A stretch of DNA of 64,000 nucleotides, taken from the NCBI RefSeq assembly GCF_048773025.1, contig NC_133547.1, forward strand, positions 37,408,004 to 37,472,003, in the 5' to 3' direction. The position numbers were made by a program, and so were the translations under genes. The stretch is from Camelus bactrianus (lineage: Eukaryota; Chordata; Mammalia; Artiodactyla; Camelidae). Positions 48,497-60,875 of the stretch are shown one piece after another (positions within the stretch are counted from its first letter, which is position 1; every line of letters begins with the position of its first letter). Below the pieces are notes generated by a model that searched no databases, was not told the origin of the DNA, and saw only the letters and a list, made by a program, of their open reading frames with translations.

Positions 48497-49484
48497 TCCT
48501 TTAAAGAGTAAGTGGAAAATACAGATTTAGAAGGCAACAGTATTTAGAAAGATAGACCACGGTACCAACTTCATAAATTACATCTATTGATTCAATAATT
48601 ACTTAATTTGTTCAAATAATGAGTTTAATGAAATTTTGCATTTGTATAAGGGTCTATCATTTCACAATACTTCTTGATTTTTGTCAGAACCAGCTAGAAG
48701 ATCATCTTAGGTATCATAACTCCTCCAACTTCAAGGTTTTTACCAACTTAATAACAAGTAATTGGAGAATAACATATAATAAAACAAAAAGCAGAATATT
48801 GAAATAAGAAGTTGGTAAGAGTCCAGTTTTGGTTAACTTTCTATTATCCTAGTAAAACTATCCAAGGTTTTCTGTGCAGCACTTTTGAAATCACAAAATA
48901 AATCTTTGCCTGAAAAAGATGGAATTTTCTCAAGAGATGAAGGAGAGGATGGGGTGGGTTGGTGACAATGGATTTTGAAATACAAATATTCTCTTTCCCT
49001 TTGTATCAGTCTAGCTCTCTAAATAATAACTTGCTATCATGTATATGCTTGAGAATCTCAACTTCATAACATTTTTTGCTGAACTTGGGAAGAAAGTTTT
49101 CATTCACCTTGTAATCATCTCATCTTATAAACATCATAGTTGCTCATATAACACATTTCCATTTAATAGCACAGGGCTTGTTTTATAATATAATAAAGTT
49201 ATATATTAAAAATAAAGCATATATTGTTCATCTGAATTTTATGACATATGTGTGGTTAAAATCTTTTCTTTTATTAGGAAATATTATGTGCTTATCATTC
49301 TTCGTCGTATTTCCATCATTTTCACCAGGCTTAAACTGCCCCATTTTCATGGAGTTGCTAACTCAATGCCAAAACAGGGAAAATATAGGAAATAACACAG
49401 AAAATATATCACATAAAAAGGCAATCATACACCACATGAATTCTCTATGAAGCTGAATGAGCTCTATTGTGGGGTTGGGGAGCA
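48497..49484. other. Unrecognised AT-rich sequence
   Basis: No landmark. Confidence 0.4.
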
Positions 49485-49625
49485 GTGGGACAAGGAGAAT
49501 ATAAAGAGAATGGACTTTAGAGCCAAACTTGCCAGATTCAAATACCATTTACCATCTATAAAGCCAAGTTGGAGTTTTAAACCTTCTGAGGAGAAAATGA
49601 TAAGGTTAAATTTTAGCTTTAGTGA
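49485..49625 (+). repeat. MIR SINE relic, 5' part
   Basis: 'aatggactttagagccaaac' and 'ttgccagattcaaataccat' match the 5' part of MIR. Confidence 0.55.
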
Positions 49626-49659
49626 AGTCTCTTCTGAGTCTACATCCTTTTCTAGCACA

Positions 49660-49850
49660 AGTTTTATCATACTACTGTGCTTCCTTAGAACTGAATTTAT
49701 ATTTCTATTTTAATACTCTCCCATTTATCTTTTATATTTGTTGTGTGTCAAACTGATAAACCAGACTATGAGATCTTTAAGGGCAAGGAGCATTTATCTT
49801 TTTATCATAAGTACAGAATAGTAAAAAAATCAAAAGAGTTCATTGAGTCA
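49660..49850 (+). repeat. L2 3' end
   Basis: 'agactatgagatctttaagg' and 'gcaaggagcatttatctttt' match the L2 terminal region in sense orientation. Confidence 0.6.
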
Positions 49851-50229
49851 ATAAAAATTGGAGGAGATGATGATTTTAAATCACCATCATCACCATCATT
49901 TCAGCAGAGGTCCTTGCATTTAAAAGAAAGTGACTTTCAAAATTATCAAATAAACACCAGGAAATTCACCTATATACAGGATCTCAATATCACTAATTTT
50001 CTATGAACCTTCAATTCACAGAAAACATAACTATAAATAACCTTCTTATATGAAACAAGATGATTTTTCTCTTCTTTCTGAAACAACTTGGACTTTATCA
50101 GCAGAGTTGTGCCAATTTTTACATAGCAGACTTTAAAATTTAGATGATTATGCACACTTCAGGAAATTCAGAGCTTCACTTTAAGTACACAAATGCATGA
50201 CTTCCTTGACTTTAATTTATGTGTGCATT
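49851..50229. other. Unrecognised AT-rich sequence
   Basis: No landmark. Confidence 0.4.
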
Positions 50230-50420
50230 ATTATTTTATCTGAAAGCACCTTTCTTGAGCCCCAGCAATATGGTCAGCACTGCTTGAGGCACTGGGGAGG
50301 ACTGAAAAAGGGGATAGGATGCAATTCTTGACTATTTTGAAGCTCTTAGCCTGGCAAGAGAAACAAAGATGTAAATAAACAGTTGCAACACAACCCAGTA
50401 AATGTTATAATAGATCTAGG
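50230..50420. repeat. L2/MIR-class relic
   Basis: 'tgaggcactggggaggactg' and 'gagaaacaaagatgtaaata' fit the common old pattern 'gtgctaggcactggggata ... gagacaaacaagtaaata'. Confidence 0.45.
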
Positions 50421-50539
50421 TACATTACGTTCTGAAGGCAGGAATGCTGGAATAACTGTAAAATGTCTCCTTTTTTAGAACTGAAAAATAATTGTGAATT
50501 ATGCTAATAATGAAATCTAGGTCCCTGTTATTATAGCTG

Positions 50540-50930
50540 CTTTCCCATTGAAATGCCTTTACTTTAATGGCTTCATGAAATACAGACTGTGACTATTGCA
50601 GATAAGCTCTGAAAAGCAAACACCGATTTTGAAAAGGAGATGCATCGCAGGGACCCCAGCTATGCCATGCATGCAAACTGATTTTAGCAAATATTGAAAC
50701 TTTATCTGACACCACAATGATCTAAACAGAATTCTAATAAAATTACCTGTAATTAAAGAGCAAAATTTCTCATGGAAAGCTTTCATTTTGGACATCTGGA
50801 AGCAATGGAGTTTTCATTTCTGCTTGTCAAGAGTTATGATCTTTGGATAAATAATGTGTGGCATTTAAAGAAGATCCTCTTTCTAAAGCAGCCAATGGAG
50901 ATTTGGGGGACAAAAAACAATTAGGCTGGC
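50540..50930. other. Repeat-free tract, candidate conserved noncoding sequence
   Basis: Balanced, without transposon landmarks, and containing homeodomain- and POU-like words ('cctgtaattaaagagc' near 50747 and 'catgcatgcaaact' at 50666). Sequence alone cannot show conservation. Confidence 0.3.
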
Positions 50931-51094
50931 ACAGACTAAGTCATGCTAGACTGCTTCTAGTTCACCACAGACAGACCCTAAATCTCTGCCTAGGATAGCA
51001 CATTTTTTAAAAACTGGAAAATATTTTTTTTACTAGAAACCAATAGTCTCCACCACTTTCTCAACAGTGTGATCTATATGTTGAGATGGAAAAT
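50931..51094. other. Unrecognised sequence
   Basis: No landmark. Confidence 0.4.
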
Positions 51095-51170
51095 TAAAAC
51101 TTCCCTAAGGAAGTCATCTCTGAGCCTCAGTTTCCTCATGCGTCAAATGGGACAATAAGATTAAATGCAT
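51095..51170 (+). repeat. MIR SINE core fragment
   Basis: 'tctgagcctcagtttcctca' and 'tgcgtcaaatgggacaataa' match the MIR core. Confidence 0.65.
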
Positions 51171-51929
51171 CCTCCTCTGGGAAGTCATTTCTGAGGCACT
51201 TCTTCTGTTTCCTGCCCATTCATGCCACACTTAGATGCTTTCGGAGTATTTTGTTTATAGCTTGATTTCCCTTGCTCTGTCCAGTAGAACAATGGAGAAT
51301 TTATATCGGCACCCTAGGGCAATTCTCAACCTCCTTCCTCAGTCCCCCTCATCCAACTTAAAGATGTGTATGGGGATTATTTCCTGAAATATTAACCACT
51401 ATGCTTCTTATAATTTCGTGTTCTCTCCATGTTCTCCCACCCCCTTGTTTAATGAGGCGCATTTATTGCTTCAGGAAACTGAAGAAATGAATTATCAGTT
51501 TCATAAACTTAGGTATTTAATTTTTCTCAATTTAGGTCCAGGAGGTATCGAGACATAGATGTAAGATATTGATACAGTAAATAGATGTCTTCTGTTCTGG
51601 GAGCAGAGGGCATAAGGGATGAAAATAGCTCTGAATGAGACATACCTCTAGGATGTATCTGAGTGCAGGGTTGACCTGTGCACCTGTTCTCCCAGGCAAA
51701 CTCTGGGAAAGCAGTAGGAACTTTCATGAGAGCGGAAGAAATGGTTGAGTGGGTATGAAAGCAGTGCTTTTGAGGTGTGGGTCTGCCTAGACCTCAGGAG
51801 AGAAGAAATCTGGACTGCATCACATAGTGACGCAGCAGTAACTAACTTTCTTCTCTTAGTCTCATCCACCTCTCAGGCACAACTCAACGTCTCTCTCTTT
51901 CGGGGAAGGTGCCAGCTCACCAGGCTGGA
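51171..51929. other. Mostly unrecognised, possible L2 at the start
   Basis: 'gggaagtcatttctgaggca' at 51179 resembles the L2 'ctcagtgaggcc' region. The rest is unassigned. Confidence 0.35.
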
Positions 51930-52125
51930 AGTAGACTGTTGCTCTTTGAAATACTCACAGCACTTTACCACACTTCACTCTGAACATTTGTTACCTTTCC
52001 TTTCTAAGTAGACTGTAAACTCCTTAAGGGCTGACTTAGTTTTTATTTTTGTATATTCAGAGCCCAACACAGTGCAGGCACACAGTGAGTACTCAATCAG
52101 TATTTGCTGAAACAGTGATTGAATT
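51930..52125 (+). repeat. L2 3' end
   Basis: 'gcactttaccacacttcact', 'tagactgtaaactccttaag', 'agcccaacacagtgcaggca' and 'gtactcaatcagtatttgct' follow the L2 3' untranslated region in order. Confidence 0.8.
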
Positions 52126-53994
52126 AATCTATGTATATATTTAATCATAACTTAGAAAATAACCCTGATGGGAAATATGAAAATGAAGTAAAGTTACTAA
52201 AACCAAGTGAAAAGGAAAAGTATTTTTTGAATGGTGATAATGTAAAAATCAAAGAAGTAGAACTCAACTTCATAGCCAAATTCCTGTGGTCTGTGAATAT
52301 AACCAGGACAGAAGTCATCTTTCCTTGCTCTTATACTTAAAGGACACCAAAAAATCAATATTATTAGCCTAAGTAAAATTTCACCATGACATTGCCTCCC
52401 CAATGGCCATGAGAGAATACTAATGGCCTTGCTGGATAACCTGAAACGTCAATATAAATTCATTCTGCTTTTTCTGCTTGCCAGCTTCCATCTGCAACCG
52501 ATTCATAACTTTTTTTCTCAAACTTGTGCCCAAACAGTTCACTTTCCCGGTAAGCGCTCAGCTACCCCTTCCCAGGCGTTGACATCTCTGTGATCTCCCT
52601 GACAGCCCTCAGGGAATGCCCGGCTCCTCACCAACTTCTTTCTACACAAATGGGAAGGAAAACTCCTTTCTTCCCAAGGAAGCTAAACATCTCTTTTTCT
52701 CTCTTTGAAGCATAAAAGAAAAGGCTTATTCCCATCAGACTAAGTAAATAAGCAATAAAGCTTGAATCAAAGGTGCAAGAAGAGGAGTTTTCAATCCTGC
52801 CTGCAGAATGTTTGTATATGTTGGCTAATTCCTTAGAGAAATGATCTATTGAGTAAAATAGTTACCGTCTGCAAAAGTAGTGGTTAAAAATAAACTCATG
52901 ATATCCCTTGTGCAGATGAGGGAAAGAGACTCAAGAATCACTGTGAGAAAATACCCAAAGGTTTTTACACATTATAGATACTTTACTGGGAAAAAATCGA
53001 ATCAGGGTAAGGCCATATAGGGGTATTTTTAAGTACAGCTTTAAAAGAATCACCTGTTAATTCTGTGTAAGTATAATTTCTGGAAATGCTCTTCTTATTA
53101 AAAGACAGATCAAAATACTACAATCCTCAAATCAGTGACTCTCTGTTGAGGCCAGATTCAGAAGAAGATTCTAGGCAAATGTTCCTCTAATTGAGAAGCC
53201 TGATAGATATCTTCAGTCAGAAGCCAAATTTGATGATGTACACATTAAAGACCATGCAAAACAATTGCAAAATTACTCCTCTGGTCTTTCTGAAGAGGGA
53301 GACCGTGAAGAGTGAGAAGTAGTAGGTTATTTTATAGACTGGTGCAAAATTTAATTGATGCTCAAAAATATATAGAAAATATTTAATGAGTGAAAACAAA
53401 CCACAGACTGCAAAATTAATTAATTAGAAAAAAAAATAAAAGGAAGGTAAAGAACTGCTGAGGCAAAATCCAAAGAAGTCTCACTAGCTCTAATTGTGTA
53501 GTAGACATTTTTCTTCTCTGTGATTGCATTTTTTTCAAAGTTTTAGTTGCTCTCAGCAAATCCTAAGCCATTAAAATGTCGCTCTTAGGAGGAAAAGGGA
53601 CTAACCAAAGCGGAATAATGAGTGAAACTTTTTATCTTACATTTTCTCTAACTTGAGTGTCTAATAATATTGTACGTTTGATGTACAACCAAATCGTCAA
53701 CGTCTACTTTTTCTTTAAATTTAACTAAATGTAAAGTAGAACTTAACTGCTTTTAATTATGAAGGATACCTCTTTTTGATCTTTGTGCCTCTCTTTCACT
53801 TTGCCAAGTTTATTCTATGCTTTTCATATCTCCATTACTGTCAGGAAGGGAGAATTTCAATAAATCTTATGGAAAAAAGGTTAAAATGTGATTTGGGATT
53901 CTATTTGTAATTTTCTTATCCATACCATATTTATGTGTTACAATAGAATATGAATCATAGTGAGTGGTAAATATATTAGCATAAGCAACAGGTT
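52126..53994. other. Unrecognised sequence
   Basis: No exon or repeat landmark. 52440-52690 is somewhat more C-rich than its flanks. Confidence 0.4.
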
Positions 53995-54235
53995 TTCTTG
54001 TTTGAGAACACAGGTTTTGTAAGTAGACTGACCAAATTAAAAATCCCAGGCCTGAAATGGAATAGCCCAGTGAATTTGAGTGAATTATTTAATCTCTCTG
54101 TGGTTCTGCTTTCTAATCCAGAAGATGGGCTTGAGAATATTGCCTGTCTCCTAAAGGTGTTGGGAGGGATAAATAAGTTAAAACAAGTACTGTGCTCAGA
54201 AAAACGTCTGGCATATAATAAATGAAGTATAAGTA
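53995..54235 (+). repeat. MIR SINE relic, near full length
   Basis: 'gagtgaattatttaatctct' and 'ctaatccagaagatgggctt' (core), then 'agtactgtgctcagaaaaac' and 'gtctggcatataataaatga' (3' part). Confidence 0.75.
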
Positions 54236-54429
54236 TCTCGTGTTATCTTTATCAGTTGCCAATATAAAGCAATGTCAGGCTCCTCTCCTGAGTCATCACC
54301 TTGGGAAGGCTGGTCACCAACCAAGAGTGCCAGTTTGGGGCTACATAGAAATGATAAACCAACTTTACCATGTTTGTTACATCAGTTAGGATTACTTACC
54401 TAATTTAATTGTTATGCATGGTTTTATAC
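54236..54429. other. Unrecognised sequence
   Basis: No landmark. Confidence 0.4.
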
Positions 54430-55205
54430 CTTTTTCCACATGCTTCTGCATCCATAGGCAATACTAATTCACTCCTTGGTTGAAAGTTATAAAAAGGATA
54501 TTACATTTAAAAAATAGATCCATTCACATTTAAACATAGAGATCTAGTTAATTCATGTGTAACTATTGTAAATAACTACCTTTTATGAATAAATGTTTAT
54601 CTGTTCTGCTACTGATGAACTTTTAGATTGTTTCTAGGTTTTGTTAAAAAAAAAAGTGCTCCAGCAAACATCCTTATACATTTTCTGCAGATGTGATAAA
54701 GTTTTCCTATGATGGATGCTTAGAAGTGGATTTGCTACATCATTTGGGATCTACATCTTCAACTTTAATAGATAGTTCCAAATTGTGCTTCAAAGTGCAC
54801 TTATCAACATACTGAGTTATTAAATTTAAGTTAATCTTCCAGTGCTATTTATTACATTTTCTTAATTTTAGTAAAATTGAGTATATTTTTATATGTCTGC
54901 TGGCCCTTTAGGTTTCTTCTGTTTATTATCTGGTCAAATCCTTGTCCATCATTTTATTATAATGACTAGTCTTCTATTATTATTTTTCAGAAGCCCGTTA
55001 AATAGTCTCAATATTAAGCCCTTGTGTATTTTAGATGTTGTAAACATATTCTCAGCTATGATTTATCTTTTTTACTTAATTTGTGCTTATTTAATTCATT
55101 ACAGCACTATTAGATTATTGCAAGCTAATTTATCATTTTTTTCTTTATTGTTTCTGCCTTTTGTGCCTTTTTAAAGAAAACTTTTCATACCCAATATCAG
55201 TAGGG
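54430..55205 (-). repeat. Old L1 ORF2 end and 3' region, antisense
   Basis: 'aaacatccttatacattttc', 'gatgcttagaagtggatttg', 'tctgtttattatctggtcaa' and 'aagcccttgtgtattttaga' are the reverse of an old L1M. Confidence 0.75.
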
Positions 55206-55324
55206 GAAAAATTGTCCTGGGCTTTCTTCTAAATGTTTTACAAACCAGAAATAAATATGCTAATTTCTTTATACGTAAAAATGGAGAATGTTCTACCATT
55301 TCATGAAAGTGTTCTGAAGGCATT

Positions 55325-55334
55325 AAGAATTACT
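55325..55334 (+). repeat. Target-site duplication, left copy
   Basis: 'aagaattact', identical to 55501-55510. Preceded by TT, so the site is TT/AAGA, close to the L1 endonuclease preference. Confidence 0.9.
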
Positions 55335-55500
55335 TCTCCGGCCAGCCTTTAGAGTGGTTCCCCTCCCAGCATGCTGGTTACCAGTGTGTCGGTTTGGGAG
55401 AGGGTTCTGTGGGGGATCCATGGGGGTTCTACAGCCTGTAGCCACCCCAAGTGGCTCCTCCCCCAATAAACTATCTATAGAACCCCCCCAAAAATAAAAA
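55335..55500 (+). mobile_element. 166 bp poly(A)-tailed retrocopy of unknown origin
   Basis: Flanked by perfect 10 bp direct repeats and ending in an A-rich tail (55490-55500 and on into the duplication). An AATAAA polyadenylation signal lies at 55465-55470, about 20 bases before the tail, which is the spacing of a Pol II transcript end. The body is GC-rich ('agtggttcccctcccagcat' and 'gtagccaccccaagtggctc'), unlike the AT-rich flanks. I see no tRNA-type promoter boxes and no match to MIR or the SINEs of cattle, pig, whale, horse or carnivores that I know. It is either a short processed copy of an RNA 3' end, perhaps an LTR- or mRNA-derived one, or a member of a small SINE-like family. Confidence 0.75.
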
Positions 55501-55510
55501 AAGAATTACT
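55501..55510 (+). repeat. Target-site duplication, right copy
   Basis: 'aagaattact', partner of 55325-55334. Confidence 0.9.
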
Positions 55511-58039
55511 ATCCAGGGCTTAAATCAAAGCCTGGCTCCTATATGGTAGATTTTCAACAGATGTTAGTTACCATGTCATTCTGTTGTTTGTAGATCCCGA
55601 TTAAAAGTTAATTACAAGATTCAGAGAACTTGAAGGGAAAAAGAATCTGAGAGTAACTCTGTGGGAAATAAATTAGAAAAAAATTAATATGATTCCAAGT
55701 TTGATTTTTTTCCCTTCTGCCTCCACCAAATATCTGAGTCTCCAGATAGTTGACATGATTCAGCCTCCTTGGGTCAAAGGGGAAAACAAAAATATTCCAT
55801 TACAAGATGCTCACTAAACAAGGTAAAACTGGAATGCTTTCTGACTGAAGATATTCAAAAATAAATTTATCATTGGAATCTAGGAAACTTGCTGCAAAAG
55901 GTATCTAATTTAAGAGAGTTTTATCTGCATTATAAGCTCAAACAGCGAGTGAAAGGGAAGTAAGCATCTGGGAAATCTGGTGATTAAAGACTTGAATCAA
56001 ACAGTATTTAAAGGACGAGTCTTAATATCTGGAAACAGGTACTAGATGTAAACTTCCATCTAACAAATATGAAGCTATATAATTTCACCTTTCATTTTGA
56101 AATAACAGTGGAAGTTTATACCAGCATATATATAAGGAGAGAGTAAATATTTCTGTCACAAAGTAGTCTGAGTTTTATCTGTCCTAGTGAAACTCATCAT
56201 TGATATTCACTCTACACCACAATCATTTGAGCAGGCAGTCACATGACTGCAACTTGTGTTTCAAATATATTAGTTATAAATCTCCCAGTGAAGCTTTTAA
56301 AAAGAAATAGGCAACATCCCTTGTCAGGTTGAAATAAATCTATTTTTGAAATGTTTATTCTCTTCTTGAAGGATGGCTTTTTTCTGCCATTTCCTCATTT
56401 TTAAAAAAAAGTTGAGTTAGCTAAGATTCAATTTCTGGTGATTCTGATATCACAGAAAGCATTTATTGTACATAATTCATCAAATATGAGGATAAAATAT
56501 ACAATTGAAGATGTTGAAAAGCAAAAACAAAGTTTAAAAACAGCGTAGAGAAATTAGGTGCGGGGACAAACCTCATTTCTAAAGTAAATCCCTTTATATA
56601 TTTTTTAATTCATACATGAAGTGATGAGATGTGACATTTACCACTACCTTCCCAGTTTGTCTGTCTAAATTAAGCGGACATAGCCCTACCCAGTCGGAGT
56701 CAATCCTGACTTACACTGAGAAAATATTCAGAACATCAGCCACTAACGTAGGTAGGAATTATAACTAATTACACTGCTTTTCAGTCTAGTTTCCAGGGAG
56801 TCTGGCTCATCACCCGCCGTGATCTGCTCATTTATGAAAATGGACTCTCCTCCTTTCTTTCCACATGCTTTCGCCTATATCTATAGTTTATAGTTTCCAT
56901 AATATCCGTTTCTTTGCCAATTCATGATTTAATTGCAGTTCCTTTACTCAGTCTGCAAATATGAGGACCAAATTCTTACCTAGATTTGGCTAGCTTTCTT
57001 CTTTTCACTGTGCCTCTGAATAGTATCTGAGCTCCAACACAGCTAGACCTGAGCTCATAACTTGGCTTAAGAACAGCTCACCAGCCTTCGGGACACCAAC
57101 CTTCTCTCTAGCTTCCTCCTCCACTGTGTCTCGTGCAAAGTGCCTGCATATCAGACCACTTTGGCTAATGCTCAGACAACCTTGAGGCCTTAATATGGTC
57201 TTGAGCATTGTAGGTTCATGCCTGGGAGAGTCTGTCCTCAGGTACAATCCTCGTATCCCAAGGCTTGCATGATTTTTTCCTATGCCAAGTTTTTTTCTCA
57301 CTGTATTTGTTTTAATTATGTTCAGTTATTTTATTTATTTTGTTTTCTCTTCTACCTATGGGTTTCACTTGAGACAGATGCCTGACTATATTTGGAACAT
57401 GTTTATGATGTATCAACTCAAAAATATGTTTTCGATGCATTTTCTCCAAAATTAATTTGTATAAATCAGTCTCCCCAAATCATTTCACTTCAGTTGTTTT
57501 TAAGTCCTTTTTAGAATGTAGTAGAATCTAAATATTAATTCAAAGGAAGTTATTTTTAAGATATACAGATGGATTCTTCTTTTAATAATGGTGGGTTAGG
57601 TAATGGAAATGTCAAGGTTGTACTCAGATGAGATGGGTCCAGACGGGGAATTGAGAGCAGTCAGGCTGGGGAGGTGTAGCAGAAATAGAAACTGGTGACA
57701 CACTGGATGGAGAATTAAGGAAATATGTTAAATAATAAATTAAAGATAATGAAAACCAGGTTTCTCACTTTGGAGAAAGGAGTTACAAATATGGAAGGAG
57801 AGAAAGCTGGAATTAACAGGTGGTGTTAGATTGGAGTGGAGGTTGTGATGTGAACTAATGGTTTTTGATACATAGGTAACTTTGAAAATGAATATAGTTT
57901 TAAATTCATGTTTAAGTTGTGAATTTGTATATTTGTGTGTGTATATATATATATATGTATGTATATATACACATTCTATAGTCTGTCTGCTGAGAATAGC
58001 ACTAACATAAAAATAATGATGTTTTCTAAATATTATTTA
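55511..58039. other. Unrecognised sequence
   Basis: A 98-codon open frame on the - strand at 57005-57301 matches nothing. 57590-57690 is G-rich and may be an old repeat. A (TA)n/(TG)n run lies at 57930-57972. Confidence 0.4.
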
Positions 58040-58210
58040 TTATTTTCCACTAAAAGGAATCAGGGCTTTTTGGAGAAATGGTTGGTTCAAGGGCTGAGGC
58101 AAGAGTACTACAAGATGTCCTAGAATGTCTTATTGGTGCCAGAAGGCAAGGAAGTGCTCAAAGAATGTGGTGGGAATGTGGAAAGGACACAGAAACCAAC
58201 TGAGAAGACT
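58040..58210 (+). repeat. Old L1 (L1M/L1ME-type) 3' UTR, short copy
   Basis: 'aaaaggaatcagggcttttt' and 'ggagaaatggttggttcaag' align with 'aaaagaactcagggcttctt' and 'ggagaaatgtctaagactgg' at 1049-1090, in the same orientation, and similarity continues for about 150 bp. Confidence 0.6.
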
Positions 58211-58444
58211 CAGAAACTAGAGGCTGGAACGATCCGTAGGCTCTCCCCTCACACATCTGGCTCCTGTGCCAGATGATCTGAAGACTGAGCTCAGCTGGGA
58301 CTGGTGAACAGAAACCTATCTGTGGTTTCTCCATGTAGCATGGGATCTCACAGCACTTCAGCCAGATTCTGAGAGGAAGTGTCCAGACAGTGAGCCTTCA
58401 AAGAGAACCAAGCAAACTTTACAGCTTTTTATAATCTAGCTTCA
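58211..58444. other. Possible old repeat, unclassified
   Basis: 'tttctccatgtagcatggga' and 'ttttataatctagcttcaga' recall a common mammalian dispersed repeat that I cannot name. Confidence 0.3.
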
Positions 58445-58810
58445 GACATCACACGGCATTACTTGCATCTTAATAGAAAATATTAGTTATAGACCCTGTG
58501 TTGTGCAATACATCCTTGTAACCTTTCTTACATCCAATAGTTTGTGCATCCTTCTCCCTCACCCTTATGTTGCCCCTCTCCCAGTCCACTTGGTAACCAC
58601 TAGTTTGTACTCTATATCTGTGCCTGGTTTTTTTGTTGTTATATTCACTAATTTATTGTATTTTTAGATTCCACATACAAGTGATGTCATACGGTATCTG
58701 TCTTTCTCTGTCTAACTTATTTTTATTTCACTTAGCATAATGTCCTCCAAGTCCATCCATGTTGCCTCCAGTGGCAAAATTTCATTCTTTTTTATGGCTG
58801 AGTAGTATTT

Positions 58811-58881
<71 letters not shown>

Positions 58882-60425
58882 CTCATGTCCTCTTTATCCA
58901 TTCGTCTGTTGATCAACATTTAGGTTGCTTCTGTATCTTGGCAATTATACATAATTGCTGCTATGAACTGTGTATGCAGTATGTATACACATACTGCTGT
59001 GTAAGTATCTTTTCAAAATAGTGTTTTTGATTGTTTTGGATATGTACCCAGGAGTTGAATTGCTGGTTCATATGGTAGTTCTATTCTTAGTTTTTTGAGA
59101 AACCTCCGCACTGTTTTCCACAGTGGCTGTACCAATTTACATTCCCACCAATAGTGTATGAGGGTCCCCTTTTCGTCACATCCTTGTCAACTTTTGTTAT
59201 TTGTGTTCATTTGATGATAGCCATTCTAACAGGTGTGAGGTGATATCTCATCATGGTTTTGATTTGCATTTTCCTGTTGATTAGTGATGTTGAACATCTT
59301 TTCATATGCCTATGGCCATGTGTATTCCCTCTTTGCAAAAATGTCTGTTCTGTTCTGCCCATTTTTAATTGAGTTGTTTGGTTTTTGGATGTTGAGTTGT
59401 ATGAGCTGTTTATATACATTGGGTATTAACAATATTAACCATGATTAACCATGATCATCTCATTTGCAAGTATTTTCTCCCTCTTGGTAGTCTGTCTTTT
59501 CATTTTGTTGATTGTTTCCTTTGCTGTGCAAAAGCTTTCCTTTGCTTTAGGAGACAAATCCAAAAAGTTATTTCTGTGATATATGTCCAACAGTGTTCTG
59601 CTTATGTTTCCCTCTAGGAGTTTTATAGTATTCAGTATTATAGTCAGTTCTTTAATCCATTTTGAGTTTATTTTTGTATATGATTTTACAGAATGTTCCA
59701 ATTTCATTCTTTTACCTGTAGCTTTCCACTTTTTCTAGCACCACTGACTGAAGAAACTGTCTTTTCTCCCTTGTATGTATATTTTTGCCTCCTTTGTGGT
59801 AGATTTATTGACAGTAAGAGTGTGGGTTTATATCAGGGTTCTCTATCCTATTTCATTGATTTATGTGTTTGTTTTTGTACCAGTACCATACTGTTGATTA
59901 TTGTAGCTTTATACTATAGTCTGAAGTCAGGGAGCATGATTCCTCCAGCTCTGGTCTTCTTTCTCAAGATTGTTTTGGTTATTTCAGATATTTTGTGTTT
60001 CCATACAAAATTTAAAATTATTTGTTCTCGTTCTGTGAAAAATGCCATTGGTATTTTGAAAAGGATTGCACTGAGTCTGCAGATTGCCTTGAGCACTGTG
60101 GTCATTTTAACAATATTGATTCTTCCAATCCAAAGACACTGTATATCTTTCCATCTGTTTGTATGGTATTATTTCCTTCATCTGTGTCTTATACTTTTCC
60201 AAGTACAAATCTTTTGCCTCAGATGGGTTTATTGCTAGGTATTTTATTCTTTTCGATGGGATGGTAAATGGGATTGTTTCCTTAATTTCTCTTTCTGATA
60301 GTTCATTGTTAGTGTATAGAAGCCCAACAGATTTCTATGGATTAATTAATCCAGCAACTTTATCAAATTCCCTGATGAGCTCTAGTAGTTTTCTGGTGGC
60401 ATCTTTAGGATTTTCTATGTATTAT
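58445..60425 (-). mobile_element. L1 3' half, antisense (ORF2 end plus 3' UTR)
   Basis: About 2 kb of L1 in reverse: 3' untranslated landmarks 'gtgcaatacatccttgtaac' and 'tggtaaccactagtttgtac', then ORF2. On the - strand, 59914-60105 encodes the L1 ORF2 block containing FVWKHK and AGGIMLPDFRL, and 59435-59707 encodes SFCTAKETINKMKRQ. The frame is broken between these blocks and no start remains, so it is dead. A 181-codon + strand frame at 59693-60238 is only the reverse of this ORF2. Confidence 0.9.
58816..58877. repeat. (AT)n microsatellite of about 31 units
   Basis: A pure TA run inside the antisense L1, at the place where L1 copies normally have a short 'tatatata' after 'cattgtat'. It has clearly expanded after insertion. 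Confidence 0.95.
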
Positions 60426-60429
60426 AGAT

Positions 60430-60875
60430 CACACTTGGTGCCATATGGAGGAGTAAGAGTGAAAACAGGGGGACTATGGAAGTCTGATATTATAAGCCAG
60501 AGGGCAGAGCTTAGTGACATAGACGATGGGGATAATGAAAATTGAAAATAGTGGTTAACAAGAAGCCAAAGAGATCGTAGAGATATGAAAACTTGCTGAA
60601 AGATTGGAAGTGACATTGGAAAGAAAGAAGGAAATCAAAGGTGACTCCATAGTTTGGCAGTAAGAATGACTGAGTGAATTGTGATATTATGAATTATGAT
60701 GGGGAAAACTAGGGTCGAGAAGACTTTGAGTGGGGGAGGAAGTACACGTTCTCTTTTAGACATGCTGCCCTGGAGACAACCCATTAAATATCCAACATAT
60801 ATCGTAGGCATCAAGATGTATCAGGAAGAATGTCAGAAGAAGAATCAAAACATGGTATTCCTCAGCATCTATTAC
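60430..60875 (-). repeat. L2 LINE relic, antisense
   Basis: 'aatcaaaggtgactccatag', 'gttttggcag'-like spacing, 'gtgggggaggaagtacacgt', 'tctcttttagacatgctgcc' and 'ccattaaatatccaacatat' are the reverse of the L2 ORF2 end region, in order. Confidence 0.6.

Noticed and set aside
57005-57301. 98-codon - strand frame with balanced composition
   Set aside because: No known domain, no homologue I can recall, and no promoter or splice signals that I can defend.
59693-60238. 181-codon open frame on the + strand, the longest in the window
   Set aside because: It lies exactly opposite L1 ORF2, whose conserved blocks read on the - strand at 59435-59707 and 59914-60105. The + frame is a by-product.
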